From assembly GCF_019430885.1 (NCBI RefSeq), contig NZ_JAHYBZ010000006.1, forward strand, positions 62,001 to 126,000: a stretch of DNA of 64,000 nucleotides, in the 5' to 3' direction. Below, piece after piece: positions 17,676-26,439 of this stretch. The position numbers and the translations under genes are program-made. This stretch comes from Roseomonas alba (GTDB taxonomy: Bacteria; Pseudomonadota; Alphaproteobacteria; Acetobacterales; Acetobacteraceae). Within the stretch, counting starts at the first letter, position 1. Each line of letters starts with the position of its first letter. The notes under the pieces were generated by a model. The model was given only the letters and a program-made list of their open reading frames with translations. It did no database searches and was not told where the DNA came from.

Positions 17676-18644
17676 TCAATGCATCCGCGGCAGCTTCAGG
17701 AAGCTGGTCCGGTCGGCCGAGACCACCGTGACTTCCCGCGACCCGCGCTGCCGGCCGAGCTTCAGCTTCACCGTCGCTCCCGCGCTGCCGGAGGACCAGA
17801 CGGCACGCCACATCTCCGCGAGGTCTGTCACCACCACGCCCTCAACCGCCAGCACCCGGTCGCCGCTGCGCACGCCGCAATTCTCCGCCGGCCCGCCAGG
17901 GGCCAGGGAGGCGATCGCCACCCCCTCCTCATCCTCGGTGGCATAGAGGCCAAGCCAGGGCCGGGCCGGCCGGTTGACTCGCCCATAGGTGACAAGGTCG
18001 TTCAGCACCGGCGACAGCCGATGCACCGGCACCACCATGTTGAGGTCGAGCCTCCGCCCTTCCTCCCCCTGCTGCAGCACCAGCGATCCGATGCCGACGA
18101 GCTTGCCGTCCGGTGCGATGAGCCCGGCCCCGCCCCAGGTCGGATGGGCCGGCGCGGTGAACAGCGCATCCTCGATCAGGTATTCCCAGTACCCCGCGAA
18201 GGGCTGCCGAGCGACCAGTTTGGCCGAGATGGCATGCGCCCGTCCCCCGCCGGCGGCGAGGATCACCGGCGCCCCGATGCGCAGCGCCTCGCTGTCGCCG
18301 AGTTCCATCGGCGTGACGTCGAGCCGCCCCAGCGCCTGCACCAGCCCAAAGCCGGTCTCCTGATCCACTGCGAGGGTGTGGCCGGGCACGGCGCGCCCAT
18401 CGGCGGCGGTGATCCAGATGGTCTCCGCCTCGGTCACCAGATAGCCGATGGTCAGGATCAGCCCATCACGGATGACGACGCCGCTGCCCTCCCGCTCGGT
18501 GCCAAGGCTGCGCGAGGTGAAGGCGTCGGCCGGCACCAGGCTGCGCAGCGACACGATACGGCCGAGGAGATTATCGAGGTCGAAGGACCAATCCGTGGGA
18601 TCGGGTTGCAAATGTTCGGGAATGTCCCACTCGTCCTTGGCCAT
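17676..18644 (-). CDS. HtrA-like protein with PDZ domain, catalytic triad lost
   Basis: 322 residues with a trypsin-like S1C fold (about 25-240) and a C-terminal PDZ domain (about 255-322; NCGVRSGDRVLAVEGVVV). All three catalytic positions are replaced by my alignment to HtrA: the His of TNAH is Tyr in TIGY (about 68), the Asp of TDLAL is Gly in TGFGL (about 98), and the Ser of GNSGG is Gly in TWGGA (about 171). There is no signal peptide, so it appears cytoplasmic, unlike DegP. It is probably a scaffold or sensor rather than a protease. It lies just upstream of a cupin gene with 2 bases between them. Confidence 0.8.
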   Translation of the reverse strand: MAKDEWDIPEHLQPDPTDWSFDLDNLLGRIVSLRSLVPADAFTSRSLGTEREGSGVVIRDGLILTIGYLVTEAETIWITAADGRAVPGHTLAVDQETGFGLVQALGRLDVTPMELGDSEALRIGAPVILAAGGGRAHAISAKLVARQPFAGYWEYLIEDALFTAPAHPTWGGAGLIAPDGKLVGIGSLVLQQGEEGRRLDLNMVVPVHRLSPVLNDLVTYGRVNRPARPWLGLYATEDEEGVAIASLAPGGPAENCGVRSGDRVLAVEGVVVTDLAEMWRAVWSSGSAGATVKLKLGRQRGSREVTVVSADRTSFLKLPRMH

Positions 18645-18762
18645 GCTGCTTCCGTCGCCCGTGCGTCGCAGGAATGACAGTTTAACATGAATGGACGGCG
18701 CGTGCAGGACGCGCCGCCCGTCGTCTCGGTCCGGAGAAGCCGGCACCGGGCCGGCGCCGGAC

Positions 18763-18792
18763 CTGGAAATGCACCGATCGGCGCATTTCCAG
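18763..18792 (-). terminator. Hairpin after the peptide-binding-protein gene
   Basis: CTGGAAATGC and GCATTTCCAG form a perfect 10-bp stem around a 10-base spacer that itself contains CCGATCGG. It lies 9 bases beyond the stop of the minus-strand gene ending at 18801. No strong T-tract is present. Confidence 0.6.
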
Positions 18793-18800
18793 ACGGGCTC

Positions 18801-20390
18801 TCAGCCCTTGCGGACGCCCCAGAAGGTCGGGAACCCCCGCTTCACGCCCGTGACGTTGGCCCGGTAGGCGGTCGGCTGGAAATACTGTCCGAGCGGGATC
18901 GAGGGCACGTCCACCATGCACTGGACCTGCATCTGCCGGCAGATCTCCTGCTGGGCAGCGAGGTTGGGCGCCTCGAACCAGGCTTCGCGCAGTTCCTCGA
19001 GCTTCGGGCTGACGCACCAGCCGGGCCAGCCGGCGCGCTGGTCGCCATTGCCGCGGATGGCGTAGTGGTTGGACGGGTCCATGTGGTCCGCCCCTTCCCA
19101 GCCCGTGTTGAAGCAGGACCAGCCGCCCTGGTCGACCGGGCCGCGGTTGTTACGCCGGGTGAGCATGGTGCCCCAGTCGGTCGCCACATAGTCCACATTC
19201 ATGCCGACGCGGCCCATGACGTCGGCCATCACCTCGCCGATCGCCTTGAACTGCGCGTAGTCGGTGGCGACGAGGATCGCGACCTTCTCGTTCGCGTATC
19301 CCGCCTGCTTCAGCATCTCCTTGACCTTGTTGAGGTCGCGCGGGCCCTTGAGGGGCTCGAGGCCGGCGTCGCTCGCCATCGGCGTGTTCGGGCAGAAGAC
19401 GCCATGCGGGGTGTGGTACATCGACGCATCGTCGCCGACGATCGACTGCATGAAGTCGGTCTGGCTGAAGGCGTGCAGCATGGCCCGGCGGATCGCGGGG
19501 TTGTTGAAGGGCGGCTGCAGGTGGTTCGGCCGCATCATGTCCACCGACCCGGTCGGGTTGGTGATCTCCATCTTGATCTGCCGGTTCCGCCGCAGGAGCG
19601 GCAGCAGGTCATGGGTCGGGTTCTCCCACCAGTCCTGCTCGCCCTGCAGCAGCGCGGATGCCTTGGTGGCGGCATCGGGAATGGTGGTCCACTCGACGCG
19701 ATCGAGGAAGACCTGCTTCGGCCCCGAATTCCATTCGAGCGGCCCGTCCGCGCGCGGGACGTAGCGGTCGAACTTCACATAGACATTGCGCGAGCCCGGT
19801 ACGCGTTCATCGGCGAGGAAGCGGAAGGGGCCGCTGCCGGTCATCTCGGTGATCTGCGTGAAGGGATCGGTCTTCGCCAGGCGCTCGGGCATCATCGCCG
19901 GCATCGGCGAGCCCACCTTGCCGAGCGCGGTCGGCAACAGCGGGAAGGGACGCTTGAGCCGGAAGCGGATGGTCCTGTCGTCGGGTGCGCTCAGTTCGTC
20001 GGTGCGCTCCATCAGCGCGCCGCCCAGCGCGTCGCGCTTAGACCAGCGATTGATGGAGGCGACGCAGTCGCGCGCCGTCACCTTTTCTCCATCGTGCCAC
20101 AGCAGCCCCTCGCGAAGCGTGATGTTCCACAGCTTCCCGTCATTCTCGATGGTGTGGCCTGCGGCCATCTGCGGGTGCGGCTGGTAGTTCGCGTCCGACC
20201 CGTAGAGCGTGTCGAACACCATGTGCCCATGCCCGCGCGTGACATAGGCGAGCGAGAAATGCGGATCGAGAAATGCGAGATCGATCTGCGGGATGAACTT
20301 CATCACGTTCGCACCCTGCGCCAGGGCGAGCCGCGGCGCGGCCATGCCCGCGACGGCCAGGGCGAATGTGGAACGACGGCTTATCGACAT
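18801..20390 (-). CDS. ABC transporter substrate-binding protein, peptide/nickel type (family 5)
   Basis: 529 residues with a signal peptide (SISRRSTFALAVAGMAAPRLALA). Family 5 hallmarks include LWNITLREGLLWHDGEKVTARDCVASI and LFPLLPTAL-like and DVMGRVGMNVDYV segments in the expected order. The start follows AGGAGGCAGT. No permease or ATPase neighbours it, so it is an orphan binding protein that must use a distant transporter. Family members bind oligopeptides, glutathione, haem or sugars. Confidence 0.88.
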   Translation of the reverse strand: MSISRRSTFALAVAGMAAPRLALAQGANVMKFIPQIDLAFLDPHFSLAYVTRGHGHMVFDTLYGSDANYQPHPQMAAGHTIENDGKLWNITLREGLLWHDGEKVTARDCVASINRWSKRDALGGALMERTDELSAPDDRTIRFRLKRPFPLLPTALGKVGSPMPAMMPERLAKTDPFTQITEMTGSGPFRFLADERVPGSRNVYVKFDRYVPRADGPLEWNSGPKQVFLDRVEWTTIPDAATKASALLQGEQDWWENPTHDLLPLLRRNRQIKMEITNPTGSVDMMRPNHLQPPFNNPAIRRAMLHAFSQTDFMQSIVGDDASMYHTPHGVFCPNTPMASDAGLEPLKGPRDLNKVKEMLKQAGYANEKVAILVATDYAQFKAIGEVMADVMGRVGMNVDYVATDWGTMLTRRNNRGPVDQGGWSCFNTGWEGADHMDPSNHYAIRGNGDQRAGWPGWCVSPKLEELREAWFEAPNLAAQQEICRQMQVQCMVDVPSIPLGQYFQPTAYRANVTGVKRGFPTFWGVRKG

Positions 20391-20517
20391 ACTGCCTCCT
20401 TGCTTACGCGTATCATCATCGTCTTCCCCAGAGTCGGGACGCTAGCAGCCCATGGGTGCAGCGCAAAATGCGCAACCCGGTTCCACTGCTCGGAAGCGTG
20501 CACTAGGCTGCCCTGCG

Positions 20518-21525
20518 ATGGAGAACGTTCCGCCGGAACTGCAGCAGGGCCTGCGCAGCATGGGATTACTCGCGCCCGATACGTTCGCGCGCGGGCAGCC
20601 GCTGGCGGGCGGCGTCTCCTCCGACATTTGGCACATCGCCCTGCCGGACGGTCGGGAGGCCTGCATCAAGCGGGCCCTGCCCAAGCTGAAGGTCGCCGCC
20701 GACTGGCGCGCCCCCATCGTGCGCAACCGCTACGAGGCCCGCTGGCTCGCCCGCGCGGCCGAGGCCGCGCCAGGTTCGGTGCCCATGCTGCTCGGGCAGG
20801 ACGAAGCCAGCGGCACCCTCGCCATGGAATGGCTGCCACCGGACCGGCATCCGGTGTGGAAGGCGCGCCTGCATGACGGCATCGCCGACGCCGCCTTCGC
20901 CGGCGATGTCGGACGCCGCATGGCGCGGATCCACGCCTATGCGGCCGAACGCCCGGAACTCGCCTCCGACTTCCCGACCGACTCGCTGTTCCACGCCATC
21001 CGGCTCGAGCCCTATCTGATCGCCACGGCGCGCGTGCATCAGGATCTCGCGCCCAAGCTCGTCGCCCTCGCCGCGCGCACGGCGGCGACAAAGCTCACCA
21101 TGGTGCATGGCGATGTCAGCCCGAAGAACATCCTGGTCGGGCCCGAGGGGCCGATCTTCCTCGACGCCGAATGCGCCTGGTGGGGCGATCCGGCCTTCGA
21201 CCTCGCCTTCTGCCTGAACCACCTGCTGCTGAAATGCCTGTGGACGCCGCGCGCCGCCATCGGCTTCCTGCAGTGCTTCGAGGTGCTGGCGACCGCCTAC
21301 CTCGCCTCCGTGGCGTGGGAGGCACCGGCCACACTCGAAGCCCGCGCGGCCTCGCTGCTGCCCGGCCTCCTCCTCGCCCGCGTGGACGGCAAGAGCCCGG
21401 TCGAATACCTGACCGAGGAAAGCGACAAGGCCCGCGTGCGCCGTGTCGCGCGGCACCTCGTGAAATGCCCGCCGGACCGGCTGCGGACGATCCGGGCCGC
21501 CTGGGGCGAGGAGGTCGGGGCCTAG
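20518..21525 (+). CDS. Aminoglycoside phosphotransferase/choline-kinase-like protein
   Basis: 335 residues, protein-kinase-like fold. The catalytic loop HGDVSPKN (197-204) and the metal-binding DAECAW (about 216-221) are intact, and an ATP-binding Lys lies in EACIKRAL. It is likely a small-molecule kinase of the APH/choline/homoserine kinase superfamily. The start is the ATG before ENVPPEL; an upstream in-frame ATG has no better site. It diverges from the family 5 binding-protein gene and precedes an enolase paralogue by 58 bases. Confidence 0.8.
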   Translation: MENVPPELQQGLRSMGLLAPDTFARGQPLAGGVSSDIWHIALPDGREACIKRALPKLKVAADWRAPIVRNRYEARWLARAAEAAPGSVPMLLGQDEASGTLAMEWLPPDRHPVWKARLHDGIADAAFAGDVGRRMARIHAYAAERPELASDFPTDSLFHAIRLEPYLIATARVHQDLAPKLVALAARTAATKLTMVHGDVSPKNILVGPEGPIFLDAECAWWGDPAFDLAFCLNHLLLKCLWTPRAAIGFLQCFEVLATAYLASVAWEAPATLEARAASLLPGLLLARVDGKSPVEYLTEESDKARVRRVARHLVKCPPDRLRTIRAAWGEEVGA

Positions 21526-21583
21526 CCGGGGCGTCCCACCTCGGCTACCTCGACAGGCAAACGAGGGCAGGAAACGCATCGAC

Positions 21584-22870
21584 ATGGCCGCCAGCAGCAT
21601 CGTCGCCGTCCGGGGTCGCCGCGTCTGGGACAGTCGCGGCCGCCCAACGGTCGAGGCCGAGATCCGCCTCGCCGGCGGCGCCCGCGGCATCGCCATCGCC
21701 CCCGCCGGGGCCAGCACCGGCAGCGGGGAAGCCCTTGACCGCCGCGACGGCGGCACCGCCTTCGGCGGCTATGACGTGAAGGGCGCCGTCGCCTCGGTGA
21801 ACCAGGAAATCGCCCCGCGCGTCACCGGCATGGATGCCGCCGATCAGGCAGCCCTGGACGCCGCGCTGATCGCGCTGGACGGCACGCCGAACAAGTCGCG
21901 CCTTGGCGCCAATGCGACCCTCGCCGTCTCCATGGCAGCCGCCCATGCCGCGGCGCATGCGCGGGGCATGCTGCTGTGGAAGCATCTCGGCGGCGACGAG
22001 GCGACGCTGCTGCCCCTGCCGCAGATCCAGATCCTCGGCGGCGGCGCGCATGCCGGGCGCCGCGTGGACATCCAGGACTTCCTGGTGATCTGCCCCGCAG
22101 CGACCTCCTTCGCCGAGGCGCTCGATTGGACCGCCGAGGTCTATCGTGCTGCCGGGGCCATCATGAAGGAGCGCGGCCTGCTCCAGGGCGTGGCCGACGA
22201 GGGCGGCTGGTGGCCCGCCTTCACCGCCAATGAGCAGGCCCTGGAAACCCTGGTGAAGGCCATCGAACGCGCCGGCTTCACCCCCGGATCACAGGTCGCC
22301 ATCGCCCTCGACATCGCCGCGACCGATTTCGGCAAGGGCGGCCGCTATCGCCTCGGTCTCGAAGGGCGCGAGCTCGATACGGATGGCATGATCCGCATGC
22401 TGCTCGGCTGGATCGAGGCCTATCCAATCGCCTCCATCGAGGACCCCCTCGCCGAGGACGATGCCGCCGGCTTCGCCGCCTTCACGAAGGAGGTCGGCGC
22501 CCGCATCCAGGTGGTGGGCGACGATTTCCTCGTCACCGACGCGGCCCGCGTGCGCGACGCCGCCCGCATCGGCGCCGCCAACACCGTACTGATCAAGCCC
22601 AACCAACGCGGCACGCTGACCGAGACGCGCGCCGCCTGGGAGGCGGCGAAGGAAGTCGGCTACGCCGGCATCGTCTCCGCCCGGTCAGGCGAGACCGAGG
22701 ACGTCACCATCGTCCACCTGGCCCTCGGCTGGGGCGTGGGACAGTTGAAGGTCGGATCCTTCGCACGGTCGGAACGCATGGCGAAGTGGAACGAAGCCCT
22801 GCGGATCGAGGAAGGTCTCGGGGCACGGGCGCGCTTCGCCGGGGGCGGCGTGCTGGGGCGGTCGCGATGA
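21584..22870 (+). CDS. Enolase paralogue with altered active site
   Basis: 428 residues, full-length enolase fold. Metal ligands are kept (D243, E286, D313), as are the catalytic lysines (K338 in IKPNQRGTLTET and K389) and the loop Glu of DEGG (E206). Canonical residues are changed: SHRSGETED is SARSGETED (His to Ala at 366), QEF is QDF (D165), and GGAHADN is GGAHAGRR. It therefore may not act as the housekeeping phosphopyruvate hydratase, and may use a related phosphorylated or non-phosphorylated acid. It lies between a small-molecule kinase and a crotonase on the same strand. Confidence 0.8.
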   Translation: MAASSIVAVRGRRVWDSRGRPTVEAEIRLAGGARGIAIAPAGASTGSGEALDRRDGGTAFGGYDVKGAVASVNQEIAPRVTGMDAADQAALDAALIALDGTPNKSRLGANATLAVSMAAAHAAAHARGMLLWKHLGGDEATLLPLPQIQILGGGAHAGRRVDIQDFLVICPAATSFAEALDWTAEVYRAAGAIMKERGLLQGVADEGGWWPAFTANEQALETLVKAIERAGFTPGSQVAIALDIAATDFGKGGRYRLGLEGRELDTDGMIRMLLGWIEAYPIASIEDPLAEDDAAGFAAFTKEVGARIQVVGDDFLVTDAARVRDAARIGAANTVLIKPNQRGTLTETRAAWEAAKEVGYAGIVSARSGETEDVTIVHLALGWGVGQLKVGSFARSERMAKWNEALRIEEGLGARARFAGGGVLGRSR

Positions 22871-22886
22871 GCGGCAGACGGGACCA

Positions 22887-23150
22887 GAGAGGGGCTTTGC
22901 CCCTCTCCGGACCTCTCCCCACCAAAGGCCACAGGGCCTTTGGAAACCGACACTTGGCGCCGGGCAACACGGGCCGTCGCAAACGGGCCACGCCCATGGC
23001 GCCCGGAATTCGGGAAATCCCTTCGAGGCTCCGGGCCCGGGACGGTCTTCACGGCACGCGACGCGCCCACCGCGCCCATCACCAAGCCGAGGTTTCCAAA
23101 GGACCTGTGGCCTTTGGTGGGGGAGGCTTGGAGGGGGCAAAGCCCCCTCC
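22887..23150. repeat. Two inverted copies of an intergenic hairpin-pair repeat
   Basis: This 345-base gene-free gap (22871-23215) holds copy A and copy B in opposite orientations. Copy A has GAGAGGGGC-TTT-GCCCCTCTC (22887-22907) followed by CCAAAGGCC-ACAG-GGCCTTTGG (22922-22943). Copy B has CCAAAGG...CCTTTGG (23096-23117) followed by GGAGGGGGC-AAA-GCCCCCTCC (23130-23150). The order is reversed, as in bipartite REP elements. No coding gene is convincing here. Confidence 0.85.
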
Positions 23151-23215
23151 AATCCGCACTCTGGACGCTCTATCCCTTGCCCAATCGGGCCGCCTGACGC
23201 TGTAACGGGACTGCC

Positions 23216-23998
23216 ATGCCACACGACCTGATCAAGACGTCGCGCGACGGCGTCATTGCCACCGTCCTCATCGACCGCGCCGCCAAGCGCAATTGCCTCG
23301 ACCTGCCCATGTGGATCGGGCTGGGCGAGGCGCTTGCCGCGCTCTCGGCCGATGAATCCCTGCGCGCGGTCATCATCCGCGGTGCGGGGGAGGAAGCCTT
23401 CTCCGCCGGCGCCGACATCGCCGCCTTCGCCGCGGAACGCGGCACACCGGAACGCGAAGCCGTCTACAGCCACGAACTTCATGGCGCTTTCCACGCCATC
23501 CGCACCTGCCTCCACCCCACCATCGCCGCCTGCTCCGGCTGGACCATGGGTGGGGGTTGCGGCATCGCGACCATGTGCGACTTCCGCATCGGGTCGTCGG
23601 CGACGCGGATGGGCATTCCGGCCCGCAATCTCGGCATCTTCTATGCCTATGAGGAAATCGACCCGATCCTGCAGATCTGCGGCTATGCCACTACCGCCGA
23701 GATCCTGATCGAAGGCCGCATCCTGACCGGCGAGGAAGCCTACCAGAAGGGGCTGCTCTCCCGCCTCGTCGCTGACGGCACGGTGCATGCCGAAGCCGAC
23801 GCCCTCGCGGCACGCATCGCCCAGGGCTCGCCACTCTCGGCGCGCTTCCACAAGCAGGCGATGCAGAAGCTGCGCGGCGCCCTGCCGATCAACGCGGCCG
23901 ATCGGGAACGCGAAGGCTCCTTCGCCTATACCGAGGACTTCCGCAACGCGGCCCAGGCCTTCCTGGAAAAGCGCAAGCCGGTCTTCGAAGGGCGCTGA
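23216..23998 (+). CDS. Enoyl-CoA hydratase/isomerase family protein (crotonase fold)
   Basis: 260 residues. Crotonase features are an oxyanion-hole FSAGADIAAF (62-71) and GWTMGGGCGIATMCDFR (108-124). The two glutamates used for hydration in rat enoyl-CoA hydratase correspond to Gly116 (GGGCG instead of GGGCE) and Ala136 (MGIPA instead of GQPE). Hydratase activity is thus unlikely by the standard mechanism; isomerase, hydrolase or another acyl-CoA reaction is possible. The C-terminal helix RNAAQAFLEKRKPVF is normal. It follows the repeat region on the same strand as the enolase paralogue. Confidence 0.85.
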   Translation: MPHDLIKTSRDGVIATVLIDRAAKRNCLDLPMWIGLGEALAALSADESLRAVIIRGAGEEAFSAGADIAAFAAERGTPEREAVYSHELHGAFHAIRTCLHPTIAACSGWTMGGGCGIATMCDFRIGSSATRMGIPARNLGIFYAYEEIDPILQICGYATTAEILIEGRILTGEEAYQKGLLSRLVADGTVHAEADALAARIAQGSPLSARFHKQAMQKLRGALPINAADREREGSFAYTEDFRNAAQAFLEKRKPVFEGR

Positions 23999-24106
23999 CC
24001 CTGCGGCAGAAATCGCTGGAATAACAGCATTTTAATGAAATTCGTGGCCCTGACTCCGGGGCCGCGAAACTCCTCATTTACCGCCGTCGCGCCACTGTGA
24101 CGCGCG

Positions 24107-25237
24107 ATGATCGAGATCCGGAACGATATCCTCGAGCGATTCGGAACGTCGGCCTACCAGCCGGCGACCTTCCTCGAACGTGGCGTCACCGTCCCCTTCA
24201 CCACGCCTTTCCTGCTCGGCGCCCGCATCCGCCCCACCGATACGCGGGTGGGGCTGGACGTGGTCATCACCAACCCCTCGGGCGGCCGCGGTTACTACAT
24301 CGTGCCGTGGAGCGCTCTGACCGAAATCTGCTCCCCCACCCTGCATGACCGCCGGCTGTGGCAGCGCCTGTCGGACCAGACGGCCATCGCTCCGACCCTG
24401 GTGCGGGAAACCGCGCGCGCCGTGGCGGCGGAAGGTCTGGCGGGGCGCGAAGCCGCCGCCGCCGTCGCCAAGACCCGCAACGAGGATGGGGCCGCGCGCA
24501 TGCGCACCAATTTCCTCCTGCTGCTCGACCTGGTCCGCCGGACCGAGACGCGGGACGAAGCCGCCATCCCGCCCCAGGCGGATACGCCCGCGAATATCGA
24601 GACCCGCGCCCGTCGCGCCATGGCGCGCTTCGCCCCGCGCCTCGGCGTCAGCGGCGACATCATCGCCGCCTGGCTGGAATCCATCGCCGGCGCCGTCGCG
24701 GCGGTCGGCGTGCCGGGCGATGCCTCCCCGTCCCGGATGCGCCGCCTCGCCCGGCGGGTCGCCACGCTGGCGGGGGAGATCGAACTCTGGATCGCCCAAT
24801 CCGCCGATCCCACGGAACAGCACGCCGCGACACTGGTCGTCGATGCCGCGAAGCTGACCCTCGGCTGCGTGGCCGCCGCCTTCCGGGACCTCGATGCCCT
24901 GCTCTCGGATATACCGACGCTGTTGCGCGCCTGGCGCGAGGACTCGACCGACCTCGCCCGCCGCGCCGTGCGGCCGGACTGGCTGCTCGATGGCTGGCAG
25001 GTGATCTGCGACCTCTGGACCGATGCCGATCCCGGCCTGCGCGGCGGCGCGCTGTGGGAGATGGCGCTGCTCGCGCCGGTCATGCCGCGCGAGGTCGAGG
25101 AATGGTTCGGCATCGCCGAGGATTGGGACCGCCCCACCCGGCTGCGCCGCGTCGTCCGCGCCAATGAGGATTGGCGTACCGGACGCATGCTCGACATCGT
25201 CGCCCGCAACGAACGCCTGCTCGCGAAGGCCGCATGA
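24107..25237 (+). CDS. Hypothetical protein, first of an overlapping pair
   Basis: 376 residues, no signal peptide or membrane segment, mostly alpha-helical by composition and rich in Ala/Arg. A distinctive N-terminal region (residues 1-70, with NDILERFGTSAYQPATFLER and IVPWSALTEIC) precedes helical repeats. I do not recognise the family. The TGA overlaps the next ATG (ATGA), so the two are co-translated and probably work together. A shorter, A+T-richer gap (23999-24106) lies upstream and may contain its promoter. Confidence 0.7.
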   Translation: MIEIRNDILERFGTSAYQPATFLERGVTVPFTTPFLLGARIRPTDTRVGLDVVITNPSGGRGYYIVPWSALTEICSPTLHDRRLWQRLSDQTAIAPTLVRETARAVAAEGLAGREAAAAVAKTRNEDGAARMRTNFLLLLDLVRRTETRDEAAIPPQADTPANIETRARRAMARFAPRLGVSGDIIAAWLESIAGAVAAVGVPGDASPSRMRRLARRVATLAGEIELWIAQSADPTEQHAATLVVDAAKLTLGCVAAAFRDLDALLSDIPTLLRAWREDSTDLARRAVRPDWLLDGWQVICDLWTDADPGLRGGALWEMALLAPVMPREVEEWFGIAEDWDRPTRLRRVVRANEDWRTGRMLDIVARNERLLAKAA

Positions 25238-26439
25238 GTACCTCCCTCGCCGCCGAGACGCGGCGCCTGACCCACGCCGTCGCCACCGCCTCCGACCAGG
25301 CGCTGGCCGGCATCGTCGCGTATTTCGACAGCATGGCCGACCGGCTGGAGGCCGACCGGCTGCTCGACGCCGCCCGGCCGCGCCTGCGCAAGCTGCGCCC
25401 GCCGCGGCCGATCAGCCTGGCGCGGCTGCTGTTCCTGCCGCTCGACGGCGTCATCGTCGATGCGCGGAACTGGCGGCGCCAGGACGGCACCATCCCACGC
25501 AACGCCCTGGCCGTCCTGACCGAGGCCGTGCGCCGCGCCCTTGGCGCCGATGCCGCCGCCATCGAGGCCGGCATCGCCGGGCGGCACTTCGCGGACCTCG
25601 CCGTGGTGGATGCCCTCGGGCGCAAGCTGTGGCATCGCGCCGCCAAGGTCACACCCAGCCTCTCCCGCCCCGCCGAATGGGAGGCGACGGGCCTGGTGGA
25701 GGCGGATTATCACCGGATCGCCGCCATGGCCGCCGGCGTATGGCGGCATGCCGAACCGCTCTGGTCCGCGCTGCTCGCCGCGCGCGAGGGCCCGCCCGAG
25801 ATCCTGGTGCGCGACGCCCTGGCCGCCGCCGCCTCCGAGGACGCCGTCGTGCTGGAAGCGATGCTCGCGACCATCCTGCTGAAGGCCGCGAAGCCCGGCA
25901 GCGTCGCCGCCGCCGCTGCGGCCGCCCATGTCGGCCCGCCCGGCATCGCCGAGCGGATGCTCGATCGCTGGCTGGAGGATTGCGCCCCGGACCTCGCCGT
26001 GGACGATGCGGCCGGCGCCGCCCGCCTCGCCGAGGAATTCGTCGAGGCCATCGAGGATCTCGAATCCAGCCCCGCGGTGCGACGTCCGGAGCGGCGCCAG
26101 CGCGTCGCCGCCCTGCGCCGCCAGGTGGGCGACGCCTGCCGCACCACCTATGCCGAGGCGACGACGCAATCCCTGCTCAGCCCCCTCACCCACGCCACGG
26201 CGCCACCGGACAACGCCGCCATGCTGGCGCTGGAAAGTACGGCGCGGTCCCTGAAGCGGCTCGAAGTCGCTGGCCGTACGTTGGGCGGCGACGCGGCCTA
26301 CGACGCGGCGCTGCGGCGTATCCTCGACGGATTCGGATCCCTGCGGCGGCGGCCAGGGACGAACCCGGCGGATCTGGCGCGGCTCACCGAAATACTGGCG
26401 GGATCGGAGGTGGCGCTGAAACTGCTGGATGCGGGATGA
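25234..26439 (+). CDS. Hypothetical protein, second of an overlapping pair
   Basis: 401 residues, soluble, Ala/Arg/Leu-rich and probably all-helical. A block PRLRKLRPPRPISLARLLFLPLDGVIVD (about 46-72) and YHRIAAMAAGVWRHAEPLWSALL are the clearest landmarks. No catalytic motif was recognised. It starts inside the stop codon of the preceding gene. Followed by a 519-base gene-free stretch. Confidence 0.72.
   Translation: MSTSLAAETRRLTHAVATASDQALAGIVAYFDSMADRLEADRLLDAARPRLRKLRPPRPISLARLLFLPLDGVIVDARNWRRQDGTIPRNALAVLTEAVRRALGADAAAIEAGIAGRHFADLAVVDALGRKLWHRAAKVTPSLSRPAEWEATGLVEADYHRIAAMAAGVWRHAEPLWSALLAAREGPPEILVRDALAAAASEDAVVLEAMLATILLKAAKPGSVAAAAAAAHVGPPGIAERMLDRWLEDCAPDLAVDDAAGAARLAEEFVEAIEDLESSPAVRRPERRQRVAALRRQVGDACRTTYAEATTQSLLSPLTHATAPPDNAAMLALESTARSLKRLEVAGRTLGGDAAYDAALRRILDGFGSLRRRPGTNPADLARLTEILAGSEVALKLLDAG

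Noticed and set aside
22887..23150. Insertion sequence or transposon end at the inverted repeats
   Set aside because: No transposase or target-site duplication is visible; the copies have two small hairpins each, as in REP-type elements.
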